Assembly: GCF_030846195.1 (NCBI RefSeq)
Contig: NZ_JAVCWH010000018.1
Location: 1-42,911 of the forward strand
Length of the DNA: 42,911 nucleotides
Reading direction: 5' to 3'
From: Paracoccus yibinensis
GTDB lineage: Bacteria > Pseudomonadota > Alphaproteobacteria > Rhodobacterales > Rhodobacteraceae
A program made the position numbers and the translations under genes. Positions 31,185 to 39,222 of the stretch are shown here, piece by piece. The notes under the pieces are model-generated. The model searched no databases, was not told where the DNA came from, and worked only from the letters and a program-made list of their open reading frames with translations. Positions within the stretch are counted from its first letter, which is position 1; each line of letters starts with the position of its first letter.

Positions 31185-32195
31185 ATGGATGACCTGAGCC
31201 ACGGCAGCTATCTCGATGAAGCCCTGGCGGCGATTGGACCTGTCATCGACAGCCATGCCCTTGTGGAAATCGCCATCAACCCGGACGGGCGCATCTGGTC
31301 ACTCCGGCATGGCGACGCGGCCATGCAGCCGGTCGAACGCACCCCCATGAGCGCGATGGAAATAGACGATCTCGGCCGACGCATCGCCAGTGCCGGGCGG
31401 CTGACCATCGGCAAGGAGGCCCCGATCATCTCCACCTCCGTGATCTACAAGGGACGGCCCATCCGCGCCCAGGTGGTCACGGCCCCCGCAGTCTCGACGG
31501 GCGCGGCGATCTCGCTGCGCTTCTTCTCCACCCTGCCCCTCGACCAGATCACGGTCAAATACCTCCATGGCCAGGAATATTCGGTGGATGGAGCCCGCGC
31601 CGAGATGAAGCGCGAGTTGAAGGCGCTTGCGGCCTCAGGCCAGATCGACGCGGCCATGGCCTTTATCGTCGCGCACAAGATGAATGCCCTGATCGCGGGG
31701 GCGACAGACAGCGGAAAGACCGTCTTTGCCCGCAAGATGCTCTCCTATGTTCCCGACAGCGAGAGGCTGATCACCATCGAGGACGCGGCAGAGCTGGTGC
31801 CTGCGCAGCCCAATGTCGTGACGCTGATTGCGGACCGCGACAGCCGGACCCGCTCGCCGGATGTTCTGCTCACGTCCTGTTTGCGAATGCGGCCTGACCG
31901 TCTGGTTGTGGGCGAGGTGCGCGGCAAGGAAGCCATGACCTTTATCGAGGCCATCAACACCGGCCACGGCGGCTCGATGACGACGATCCATGCCGAAACA
32001 CCGAAGCTGGCCTTGGCAAAGCTCGCCATCATGGCGCTGAAGGCGGACCTGCCGCTCACCTATACGGACACGCTGCGCTACATCGGCAGTTCCATCGACG
32101 TGGTGATCCAGACCGGCCGTGCCGGCGGTAACCGCGGCGTTCTCGAATTCTACATCCCCGACAACGGAGACGAAGGAGAAGCCCCCCATGTTTGA
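31185..32195 (+). CDS. virB11: VirB11 hexameric ATPase
   Basis: The 336-residue protein has Walker A GATDSGKT (172-179), an Asp box (LITIEDAAELVP), Walker B-like RLVVGEVRGKEAM and the His box region INTGHGGSMTTIHAETP. All are diagnostic of VirB11/GspE ATPases. An Asp stands where many family members have Gly in the P-loop. It energises T4SS assembly and DNA transfer. It overlaps the next gene by 8 bases (ATGTTTGA). Confidence 0.95.
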   Translation: MDDLSHGSYLDEALAAIGPVIDSHALVEIAINPDGRIWSLRHGDAAMQPVERTPMSAMEIDDLGRRIASAGRLTIGKEAPIISTSVIYKGRPIRAQVVTAPAVSTGAAISLRFFSTLPLDQITVKYLHGQEYSVDGARAEMKRELKALAASGQIDAAMAFIVAHKMNALIAGATDSGKTVFARKMLSYVPDSERLITIEDAAELVPAQPNVVTLIADRDSRTRSPDVLLTSCLRMRPDRLVVGEVRGKEAMTFIEAINTGHGGSMTTIHAETPKLALAKLAIMALKADLPLTYTDTLRYIGSSIDVVIQTGRAGGNRGVLEFYIPDNGDEGEAPHV

Positions 32196-32703
32196 CCGCA
32201 ACTCGATGCTGCTTGGTGCAGCGGCGGCAGCCGTTGGCATGATCGCCGGGGCGGAGGTGATGACCAACATGCTTCGCGCTGATCCGCCTCCGTTCCCGGA
32301 TACAGGGAAAATGGCTGAAGCGGCCCAGGCTGAACGGGACTTCATGGACTTCACAATGCCGGACCTGTCTGAACCTCAAACCGGCGAAAAGAGGTCGCGG
32401 CATGGCTGCGTCATGCCTCCGCTGCCGCAATGGGCGGATGACCTGCCACCCGCCGAAGCGCGGCGATCCCTGATCCTGCAACATCTCTACAATATCAGTC
32501 GTCAACAGGCGATCATCGAGACCAACTCCTGCCCCTGCGAGGTTGAGTTTCCATCCTGGGATGAAGCCGAACGGCAGTATGAGGAGCTGACGGCTGGCAA
32601 GGATCGGGATGGGATTTTTCAGCTTTCGGCCCAGCTTGGCCGGAAGGAAGGCGACACCCTGAAACAGTCGCTGGATATTTGTAAAGCATGGAGAGGGCGC
32701 TGA
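32188..32703 (+). CDS. T4SS operon protein of unknown function, 171 aa
   Basis: The ATG at 32188 inside the virB11 end gives 171 residues. A hydrophobic helix lies near the N-terminus (LLGAAAAAVGMIAGAEVMT), followed by the tail-like motif AQAERDFMDFTMPDL at about 46-60. The rest is a soluble domain with Cys residues (RHGCVMPPLPQWADDLPPAE, SCPCEVEFPSWDEAERQYEE). I do not recognise the family. Its position between virB11 and virB6, and the shared motif with VirB5 and the second transglycosylase, make a T4SS component likely. A base separates it from virB6. Confidence 0.7.
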   Translation: MFDRNSMLLGAAAAAVGMIAGAEVMTNMLRADPPPFPDTGKMAEAAQAERDFMDFTMPDLSEPQTGEKRSRHGCVMPPLPQWADDLPPAEARRSLILQHLYNISRQQAIIETNSCPCEVEFPSWDEAERQYEELTAGKDRDGIFQLSAQLGRKEGDTLKQSLDICKAWRGR

Positions 32704-32704
32704 C

Positions 32705-33769
32705 ATGTCCGCTGTCCAACTGATCGTGGGTTCAGCCGAGTCCTTCCTGACCAATGCCGCCAGATCGACATTCCTGGGGCTGGTGGAAGCCTCTGGAACC
32801 CTCGTGGGCTATATGGCGGTTCTGGCCGTGGCCCTGGTCGGCATCAACATGATGCTGCAACTGCGTCCCATGACCTGGGGGCACGCCTTGGCCCTGATGA
32901 TCAAGCTGGCCCTGATCGGCATCTTCGCCTGGAACTGGAACCAGTTCTGGGCTGTGGCGGGCGGCATCCAGAAAGCCATCGAGGCCACGGCAGGCGGCAT
33001 TCTGGCATCAAGCGGAGACGGCCTGAGCGGGCCGACGATCACCGATGGATTTGCCACTGCCATTGACGAGATGATGGACAAGTTCACCCTTGCGGCCACG
33101 AACATCGCTGCGGAAATGGGTGGCTGGTTTGTGACCGCCGTTGTCTCCGGGATCTGCCTCCTGCTGATCGGCACCATATCGGCCGTCTCTGCCGTGCTGA
33201 TCCTGTTCCCGAAGGTGGTCATCACCGTGCTTCTGGGTCTCGCCCCGATTGTCATCGCCCTGACCTTGTTTGAGGCGACAAAGGGCTTCTTCGAGCGGTG
33301 GGTTTCGGCCTGTGTCAGTTGGTCTCTTTACCCCCTGTTCATCGCCTCGATCTTTTCGATCATGATCTCTATGGGGACCGACCTGGTTGGACGCATCGGA
33401 ACCTCCAACTTCGCCAGCATCGGGGCCTTCGTGCCGTTCATCGTCCTGATGATCCTGATCCTGATCTGCATGGTGCTCCTGCCCTCCCTTGTCAGTTCCG
33501 TGTCTGGAAACATGCAGATGATGGGCTTGGCGGCTGTTGGTTACATGGCGGGGAAAAACGCAAGGACGTATATGGGGGGCCTAAAAAACACTGCTGCCGC
33601 GACTAAATCCACCATCCAAGCTGCCCAGCAAACATATCGGGGTGAGAACGCGATTGGTCGCAATGCCCAAGCGTTTGCAGCGCATCCGGCAGTCACCCAA
33701 GCGTCAACAGGTGTGGCTGAGTCCATAAATCGGATGCAGGACAAGGCCCGCGCGTTGGCAAAAAGATAG
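32705..33769 (+). CDS. virB6: VirB6 polytopic membrane protein
   Basis: The 354-residue protein has about six membrane segments, among them GYMAVLAVALVGINMMLQL, ISAVSAVLILFPKVVITVLL and FVPFIVLMILILICMVLLPS. The TrbL/VirB6 centre is LGLAPIVIALTLFEATKGFF followed by ERWVSACVSWSLYPLF. It forms part of the inner-membrane channel and here is the last gene of the operon rather than lying between virB5 and virB8. A Gly/Ala/Thr-rich cytoplasmic tail follows. The operon ends at the terminator at 33803. Confidence 0.9.
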   Translation: MSAVQLIVGSAESFLTNAARSTFLGLVEASGTLVGYMAVLAVALVGINMMLQLRPMTWGHALALMIKLALIGIFAWNWNQFWAVAGGIQKAIEATAGGILASSGDGLSGPTITDGFATAIDEMMDKFTLAATNIAAEMGGWFVTAVVSGICLLLIGTISAVSAVLILFPKVVITVLLGLAPIVIALTLFEATKGFFERWVSACVSWSLYPLFIASIFSIMISMGTDLVGRIGTSNFASIGAFVPFIVLMILILICMVLLPSLVSSVSGNMQMMGLAAVGYMAGKNARTYMGGLKNTAAATKSTIQAAQQTYRGENAIGRNAQAFAAHPAVTQASTGVAESINRMQDKARALAKR

Positions 33770-33802
33770 TGTTCAAGCGCGCGATCTAACGACCTAAGAA
33801 AA

Positions 33803-33832
33803 CAGGCGGCCTTCAGGCCGCCTGATTTTTTT
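33803..33832. terminator. Bidirectional terminator between virB6 and virD4
   Basis: CAGGCGGCC (33803-33811) and GGCCGCCTG (33816-33824) enclose TTCA. They are followed by A and seven T on the plus strand. On the minus strand the stem is followed by TTTTCTT. It ends both the virB operon and the converging virD4 operon; the virD4 stop codon touches the T-run. Confidence 0.9.
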
Positions 33833-35831
33833 AACTTGCTTCTAGGGACAGTCCATCATCGTCCGGCGAGATCGTCTGAACCTTTTCAGTTGTAACGACA
33901 ATCGCCTTGACGGCAGCATCATTGGTGGAAATTGCGATACCTGACGCTAGGTTTGGGTTAAGGCTGCGCCTCCGAACGATCACTGGCGCTGTCTTGTCAG
34001 GATTGTTGGCCGATTTATTATCGGACGATTTCTTTCCCACTTGCTCAAGCACAATATGTGGTAAGGCACCCTTGACCCGGCTTCTTTTGGTGACACCGCC
34101 GTCTACTTTCTGAGCCAGTTCTGTGATCTTGCTGGTGGCAAGCATGAGTTCGCCACGCATCGAACGCAGTTCAATATCCTTGGGATCAGGACCAGGCAGC
34201 GGGCCTTTCTGTGCTTGGAAGATAGGCTTCAGCACCTTGTCATCAAAGTATTTGATCCGCCACGCTTTGATCGGGTGATGCCCATTGGCAAGGATGATCA
34301 TTTCATCCTCTTTAAGCCGCCCGGCCTCGTCCTCGGTCAACAGGTCACGTTCTTCATGTCGCTCGGAAACGTTGATACTGTTAAGGGGTCCTTTTCCGAT
34401 GGTCCGGGACTTTGACGTGACCCGCACGGTGGTCTTGCCGACAGCCGCCGCCAACTCTGCCTTGGTGCGCTGCTCGGACGGGGCGAGATAGATTTTAACC
34501 CCTGCGCCCCCTTGCAACGAAAGCCGGGTATCTTCGCCATAAATCTTGTCGAGGGCAGGGATAGTCTGCGTCACCACAGCTAAGTGACCGCCGTAAGCCC
34601 GCAGCGTCTTGATGCTGTCGGTCACGCTCGGCATTCGGCCCAGCATGTCGAACTCGTCCAGCATGATCATGACCCGCCAAGGCTCGTCTTCACCGGGAAG
34701 ATGGTCGTGAAGGCTCGACAGCAGATCCGAAAAGAACAGCCGGACGAGTGGAGCGATGGCACGGATCTTATCATGCGGCGGCGCCACGAAATAAGCGGAC
34801 TGCGGAAAGCGCCGGAAATCCCGGAAGCTGAAGTCGCTGGTCTCCGTTGCCCGGTCGATGGCGGGGTTTGACCAGAGCGACAGGCCCGAGGTCATCAGAA
34901 GCGACAGATAGGAGGTCAGGGTGCGGTCATTGGTCGAGGCCAGGCGCTCGAACAGCAAACGGGCAGCCGGACTTTTCACATCATCCGCATACTTCATGTA
35001 TTGCTTCTGCTTGTCGCCCCCAGCCGAAGCCAGCCGGTAAATCTCTCCCAAGGTCGGAGTGCCGCGCTCAATCGCATAGATGCCGCAAGCAACAAACAGG
35101 TCAATGCCGCCGTCCAGCAGGCCCTTGGCACCATCATCCTCCGTTTGCAGGAACAGCTCGGCCAACATACGGATTTCCATCTGGCGCTGATCGGGGTTCG
35201 GCAGTGCGTTGATCCGGTCCAGAGGATTATAGCGGTGGCCGGGATTGTCCCAATCGAGGGGTGCAAATCGCCAGATCTTGTCACCCATAGACTGCCGGTG
35301 GCGGCTGGTCAGTTCGAAGTTTTCACCTTTCACGTCGAGAACCACGGCACTGCCCTGGAACAAGAGAAGGTTCGGAATAACGAAGCTGATCCCTTTCCCT
35401 GCCCCGGTGGGAGCGACCAGCAAACAATGAGGAAACGCAGCTGAGCAAAGAAACTTCCCCCTGCCCTTGGCTGGTCCCGTCTTGCCCACTACAAATCCGC
35501 GTCCCGGCTTTCCCAGAAAGCCGTTCTTCTTCAATTCACGCCTGCTTTGCCAATGCGCCTTGCCGAAGGTCGTCAGTTTTTCGGTGAGGACATTGGCCGC
35601 CAGCACTAGCGACAGAAGAACAAAGCCGCCCCAGATCAGGTTGAGGATCTGAAATGCTCGCGGATCGGTCGAACGCAGTGACGGGTATTCCCGCACGATC
35701 GCCAGCCAGTCGAGATACTGGCCGTTGTAGCCACGCCAGAAGGACAGAAACCCGATGCCGACAATATAGGCGAAGCCGGTTCCAAGGACAGCAAACAGCA
35801 GCGCCCCGCCCAAGATGTGGAGCTTATTCAT
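33831..35831 (-). CDS. virD4: VirD4 type IV coupling protein
   Basis: I choose the ATG at 35829-35831, overlapping the relaxase stop (ATGAATAA), giving 666 residues. Two membrane helices (about 9-30 and 62-80) anchor it. Walker A is APTGAGKG (140-147) and Walker B is WRVMIMLDEFDMLG. Other family stretches are GSAVVLDVKGENFELTSRHR and AVVTQTIPALDKIYG. It recruits the relaxosome and pumps DNA to the VirB channel. A C-terminal tail of about 120 residues is Lys- and Asp-rich. It is the last gene of the virD1-virD2-virD4 operon. Confidence 0.95.
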   Translation of the reverse strand: MNKLHILGGALLFAVLGTGFAYIVGIGFLSFWRGYNGQYLDWLAIVREYPSLRSTDPRAFQILNLIWGGFVLLSLVLAANVLTEKLTTFGKAHWQSRRELKKNGFLGKPGRGFVVGKTGPAKGRGKFLCSAAFPHCLLVAPTGAGKGISFVIPNLLLFQGSAVVLDVKGENFELTSRHRQSMGDKIWRFAPLDWDNPGHRYNPLDRINALPNPDQRQMEIRMLAELFLQTEDDGAKGLLDGGIDLFVACGIYAIERGTPTLGEIYRLASAGGDKQKQYMKYADDVKSPAARLLFERLASTNDRTLTSYLSLLMTSGLSLWSNPAIDRATETSDFSFRDFRRFPQSAYFVAPPHDKIRAIAPLVRLFFSDLLSSLHDHLPGEDEPWRVMIMLDEFDMLGRMPSVTDSIKTLRAYGGHLAVVTQTIPALDKIYGEDTRLSLQGGAGVKIYLAPSEQRTKAELAAAVGKTTVRVTSKSRTIGKGPLNSINVSERHEERDLLTEDEAGRLKEDEMIILANGHHPIKAWRIKYFDDKVLKPIFQAQKGPLPGPDPKDIELRSMRGELMLATSKITELAQKVDGGVTKRSRVKGALPHIVLEQVGKKSSDNKSANNPDKTAPVIVRRRSLNPNLASGIAISTNDAAVKAIVVTTEKVQTISPDDDGLSLEAS

Positions 35832-37965
35832 GGCCGCCTCCCTCATGACCGCGCTCTTGACGCTGCCGCTCGCGTTCCTCGCTCAACTGTTCGCTGATGC
35901 GCTCAAGGCCATGCCGGGCTTCCGGGTCGTTAGCCGCACGCAGATAGTCCCTTGCCATGGTCAATTGATCGTCGCGGTCACCGACCCCGCGCAAAACGTC
36001 CACATCTCCCTTCTTCAACCGCTCCAACTCGTCGCTGCTAAGAGTTTTCTCAATGGCTTCACGCAACCGTCTCTCGTCCTCGGACCCGACAGGACGCGCA
36101 TAACGGGCCAGTTCGGCATAGTTAGGTTGAGCATGATGCTGCGATCCAATCGAAGTCGCAGGCGCATGATCAAGCACGTCCGACTCACGTGAACGCTCCA
36201 TCTGGGAGGCAGTATCGAGACCTTCCCAATAGCGATACGCATCGGCGCTATTATCAGCCGCTTCCCGCAGGGAGGCATAGGACTTGCTGTCATCAAAGGA
36301 GTAGGTCGACTCGCCCCCTCCTCTGGAAATCTCAAGGGCCGGATAGAAACGACCCTCATCTTCGATCACGACGCTACGGGTTTCTTCCACGCCATCACGA
36401 GACACCCAGTTGCCCTGAATATGGGCTCTAACCTCATCATAGCCAGGATACTCAGTGAGTTCGCTGGCGGTGGGCAGACCTGCAACCGGATCGGGGTTTT
36501 CCGTGCTTACTTCTACACCAGTGCTCCGGTTTGTGACTGCTCTCTGATGGATTGCATCATCCACGCCATAGGCGTCTGCAACGCGATCATAGGCGGCATC
36601 CACCACTGCGATAGCCTGCTGCAATTGTGCCTGGTCTCTCAGATCCAAGCCGCGCAGATCAGCTACGCTCTGTAGGTCATGCTGAACCCATCGTGCCTCA
36701 AGGGCCGCAGAATTGGCCCCCACGCGCATCCGAGCCTCGACCTCGACCGGATCGATGCCGGTCCCGTCCAGGGCGGCCGTCAGCTTGTCGCGTCCTTCCA
36801 GGGCAAAGCGGGTGTTCACCATGCTTAGATTATGGGCCGAATAGATACCTTCTTCGCTGGCGCTCTCGCGCAGATCACGCGACCGGGCGCCCAAGGGCTG
36901 CAGATGCTCTACAGAGGTCAGCGCCTCGGCCAGCTTGCGCTCCATGGCGGGACGCTGGTTCGGGGCCGCATTCTCAATGCGCTGCTCCGCATCATCAACG
37001 GCCTTTCTCAAGTTCGCGGCGGCTTTATCGAAATCTTCTACTAAGGACATATATGGTTCCCCTTTCGATATAATGGTGCCACCTCCGGCAAGGACCGAAG
37101 ATGCCTTTTCAAATGCAGTTGCTAGATCCTGCATGTTCTGCTGCGAGGCAAAGCTCGCTAAATCGCGATAGCGCAGGGACCAGTCGCGAACTTCTTGGGT
37201 GGCACGGACCAGAGCATCACCAATTCGGGGCTTTCCTTCTGGTGCCTCGAAAGCGGTGCCAGTCTGTGCAGATCTTTCCCTGGCACGTCGCCACTCGCCG
37301 TCAGTCGGCGGATAATGAATATGACCTCGCTGCAAGCGTGAGGTGGCCTCAAGTCTAATGCCATAGCGATCAGCATGATCAACCATGGCCTCCTTGAAAG
37401 CCTCGTAACTGTATTCCGTGCCTCGGCGCAGGATGAAGTAATCTCCATCCTGACCTCTCCTGTTGACGATGATGTGGGCATGAGGATTTTTGTTCGGGCT
37501 GTCGGTATGAACCGCAATCATGTAGTCGAACCTACCACCCAGCTTTTCGCGGCAGATTTCTCCCGCGATCAGGCTGACATGGCTGGGCTTTGCCCCGCGC
37601 GGAAAGGACATAAGCATATGGCTTGTCCGTGCCGCATTCATTTGCCCCTTCCAGTTATCAGCCCAACGCGAAACAGCAGACTCGATCTGCTCCGGGTTCA
37701 GAACCTTTGCGCCGTCCAGCAGTCCTCTTGAATCGTGAACATCGACACTTTTGCTGAACAGGTAATTGAATTGAGCAGATAGCTGACTGCGCGAGGCACA
37801 ACCGCCTGTGCGGATCATCTTGAAAATTGCTGGCGATGCGCCTTGGGCGGCGCGTGCCATATGGCGAGCTTGACCGACCCCCCTACCCCGTCCAACCCTG
37901 CTCCAATCCTCATCGAAGAGTTTTCCGGTTACAGCAGAAACGGCATTAACGCGGCTCATCGTCAT
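35824..37965 (-). CDS. virD2: VirD2-type relaxase
   Basis: This is a 713-residue protein. The N-terminal relaxase domain holds a candidate nicking Tyr68 (SAQFNYLFSKS) and the metal motif His153, His162 and His164 (AVHTDSPNKNPHAHIIVNRR). The remaining 500 residues are helical and charged and may bind the coupling protein. I place it in the VirD2/MOBP-like group from motif order; other MOB families are possible. An alternate ATG lies two codons in. It overlaps both the VirD1-like gene upstream and virD4 downstream. It nicks oriT and pilots the strand. Confidence 0.9.
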   Translation of the reverse strand: MTMSRVNAVSAVTGKLFDEDWSRVGRGRGVGQARHMARAAQGASPAIFKMIRTGGCASRSQLSAQFNYLFSKSVDVHDSRGLLDGAKVLNPEQIESAVSRWADNWKGQMNAARTSHMLMSFPRGAKPSHVSLIAGEICREKLGGRFDYMIAVHTDSPNKNPHAHIIVNRRGQDGDYFILRRGTEYSYEAFKEAMVDHADRYGIRLEATSRLQRGHIHYPPTDGEWRRARERSAQTGTAFEAPEGKPRIGDALVRATQEVRDWSLRYRDLASFASQQNMQDLATAFEKASSVLAGGGTIISKGEPYMSLVEDFDKAAANLRKAVDDAEQRIENAAPNQRPAMERKLAEALTSVEHLQPLGARSRDLRESASEEGIYSAHNLSMVNTRFALEGRDKLTAALDGTGIDPVEVEARMRVGANSAALEARWVQHDLQSVADLRGLDLRDQAQLQQAIAVVDAAYDRVADAYGVDDAIHQRAVTNRSTGVEVSTENPDPVAGLPTASELTEYPGYDEVRAHIQGNWVSRDGVEETRSVVIEDEGRFYPALEISRGGGESTYSFDDSKSYASLREAADNSADAYRYWEGLDTASQMERSRESDVLDHAPATSIGSQHHAQPNYAELARYARPVGSEDERRLREAIEKTLSSDELERLKKGDVDVLRGVGDRDDQLTMARDYLRAANDPEARHGLERISEQLSEERERQRQERGHEGGGHE

Positions 37966-38524
37966 GCCCCTTCATCGCCGCAACAAACCTACGGAGGGTC
38001 TGCGACGCACGCTTGCCTTCGATCTCGCGGACAACAGTTGAAACGCCGTCGATGTGCTCAAGAAGATCAGTTAGAAGCTGCTCCTGCGGCTTGGTCAGCT
38101 TGAGTTTTTGACCACGCCTCACCTCATAGTTTTTGGTCGCGACAAGCTGGTTCACGTTCCGCCCTATGGCTGACAACTGCGCCGCAACGTCGCGCAGCGC
38201 ATCCGCCAGATCAGGGTCAGGCTCTAAAAAACCCGCTGGAACGCGGCAAACACGACGCAGGGCATCAGCCCTACTTGCAAGACCAAGACGGCCTGTGAAC
38301 GCGTCGAATGCCCTGAGACTGTCACGATCGACAGTGAATGAGACTGGGGCGGTGCCAGCATTCGCAACAGCCTCCTTCTCGTGGAAGGCCCGCACAACCC
38401 GGTAAATGGTTGGGCGTGTGACACCATAGGTCTTCGCCAGGACTGCGACCGGCACGCCAGAACGCATTGAAGATACGATCTTCTTCACGTCGTTAGGACT
38501 AATTTTTGACGTTCTTCCAGCCAT
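37946..38524 (-). CDS. VirD1/MobC-like relaxase accessory protein
   Basis: From the ATG at 38522-38524 the product is 192 residues. The N-terminus is a Hin-type HTH (about 20-45, VPVAVLAKTYGVTRPTIYRV). The C-terminal half has the MobC/VirD1-like segment LRDVAAQLSAIGRNVNQLVA. Such proteins bind oriT and help the relaxase nick supercoiled DNA. It directly precedes and overlaps the relaxase gene. A 19-bp inverted repeat lies 45 bases upstream and is a likely binding site, so the gene may also regulate itself. No clear Shine-Dalgarno is seen. Confidence 0.75.
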   Translation of the reverse strand: MAGRTSKISPNDVKKIVSSMRSGVPVAVLAKTYGVTRPTIYRVVRAFHEKEAVANAGTAPVSFTVDRDSLRAFDAFTGRLGLASRADALRRVCRVPAGFLEPDPDLADALRDVAAQLSAIGRNVNQLVATKNYEVRRGQKLKLTKPQEQLLTDLLEHIDGVSTVVREIEGKRASQTLRRFVAAMKGHDDEPR

Positions 38525-38568
38525 GTTCAATGTGTAAAAAATTAGACTTGTATTTCTTGCCAATCTAC

Positions 38569-38632
38569 AAGGCTAGTGTTGGTCAAGACTGATGAAATGT
38601 CAATGAAATCTGGCTTGACCAACACTAGCCTT
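38569..38632. other. 19-bp perfect inverted repeat, oriT/relaxosome operator candidate
   Basis: AAGGCTAGTGTTGGTCAAG at 38569-38587 is exactly complementary to 38614-38632 across a 26-base AT-rich spacer. It is placed just before the virD1-like/virD2/virD4 operon, where oriT and accessory-protein sites normally lie. The accessory protein would bind it, either to build the relaxosome or to repress the operon. Confidence 0.7.
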
Positions 38633-38844
38633 TCCGTTTCCGGCTACAGTCTAAGCAGTGTGACGTGGCTGATAGGGGCACAGAGGGGCTGAGCGGGCCG
38701 CCGAGCGCCCTTAAGTTCATTCGGGTGCATCTTCCCAGTGAGCAGCCCTTAGCCCCTCTCAGCGGCCCTGCAGGCGGCTCTCATCGAATGCTGCGTCCAG
38801 ATCAAGCTAGCAACTCGGGCGCGACTGCAATCTGAGGCAACATT
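38633..38844. other. Gene-free part of the oriT region with nic-like heptamer
   Basis: This stretch is GC-rich and without a gene. It contains GAGCGCCCTTAAG (38703-38715); its GCGCCCT core (38705-38711) is like the nic sequence I recall from IncQ-type oriTs. A 9-bp inverted repeat AGAGGGGCT/AGCCCCTCT (38682-38690 and 38751-38759) flanks it. The nick site is not proven; the relaxase appears VirD2-like, whose usual nick core is different (ATCCTG). Confidence 0.35.
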
Positions 38845-39124
38845 ACGTCATCTCTCCACGTCGCACCTTCGCGTCGTTACTCCGCGTCATTGCGTCACGT
38901 CATCGCGCCCCGTCGTTACGTCGCGTCGTAGCGTTACGCTCTTACGTCACGTCTTTACGTCGCGTTTTCACGTCTCGTCCTGTAGCTACGCCGTTACGTC
39001 GCGTTGCTACGTAGCGTCATCGCGTCTCGTCGTTGCGTCGCGTCATATTGTCGCGTCATAGTGTCGCGTCATCGCGTCACGTTGTCTCGGCACGCTATCC
39101 CGTCGCGTCGTTACGTCGCGACGA
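38845..39124. repeat. Array of about 20 degenerate 13-bp tandem repeats
   Basis: The sequence is a run of units close to CGTCGCGTCGTTA: for example 38921 region CGTCGTTACGTCGCG, 38964 region CGTCGCGTTTTCA, 39070-39092 and 39101-39120. The period is about 13 bases with occasional 12 or 14. Units vary in the last five bases but keep CGTCGCGTC or CGTCACGTC. The array ends 2 bases before the TTGACA of the virC1 promoter. By place it could be the binding array of VirC1/VirC2 (an overdrive-like transfer enhancer) or a centromere. Confidence 0.8.
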
Positions 39125-39125
39125 C

Positions 39126-39153
39126 TTGACATAGCATTGCAGGACGATAGGAA
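39126..39153 (+). promoter_or_regulatory. virC promoter
   Basis: TTGACA (39126-39131) is followed after 16 bases by TAGGAA (39148-39153), an acceptable sigma70-type promoter 70 bases ahead of the virC1 start. It directly abuts the 13-bp repeat array, so proteins binding the array would control it. Confidence 0.55.
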
Positions 39154-39222
39154 TGAAAGTGAGCCTGCCATCATTAAAGAAATTGCCTCAAAAGAGGCTG
39201 GGACAGAAACGGAGCTAACGAA

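Noticed and set aside
38845..39124. CRISPR array reading of the tandem repeats
   Set aside because: Units are 13 bp, contiguous and degenerate, with no unique spacers and no cas genes.
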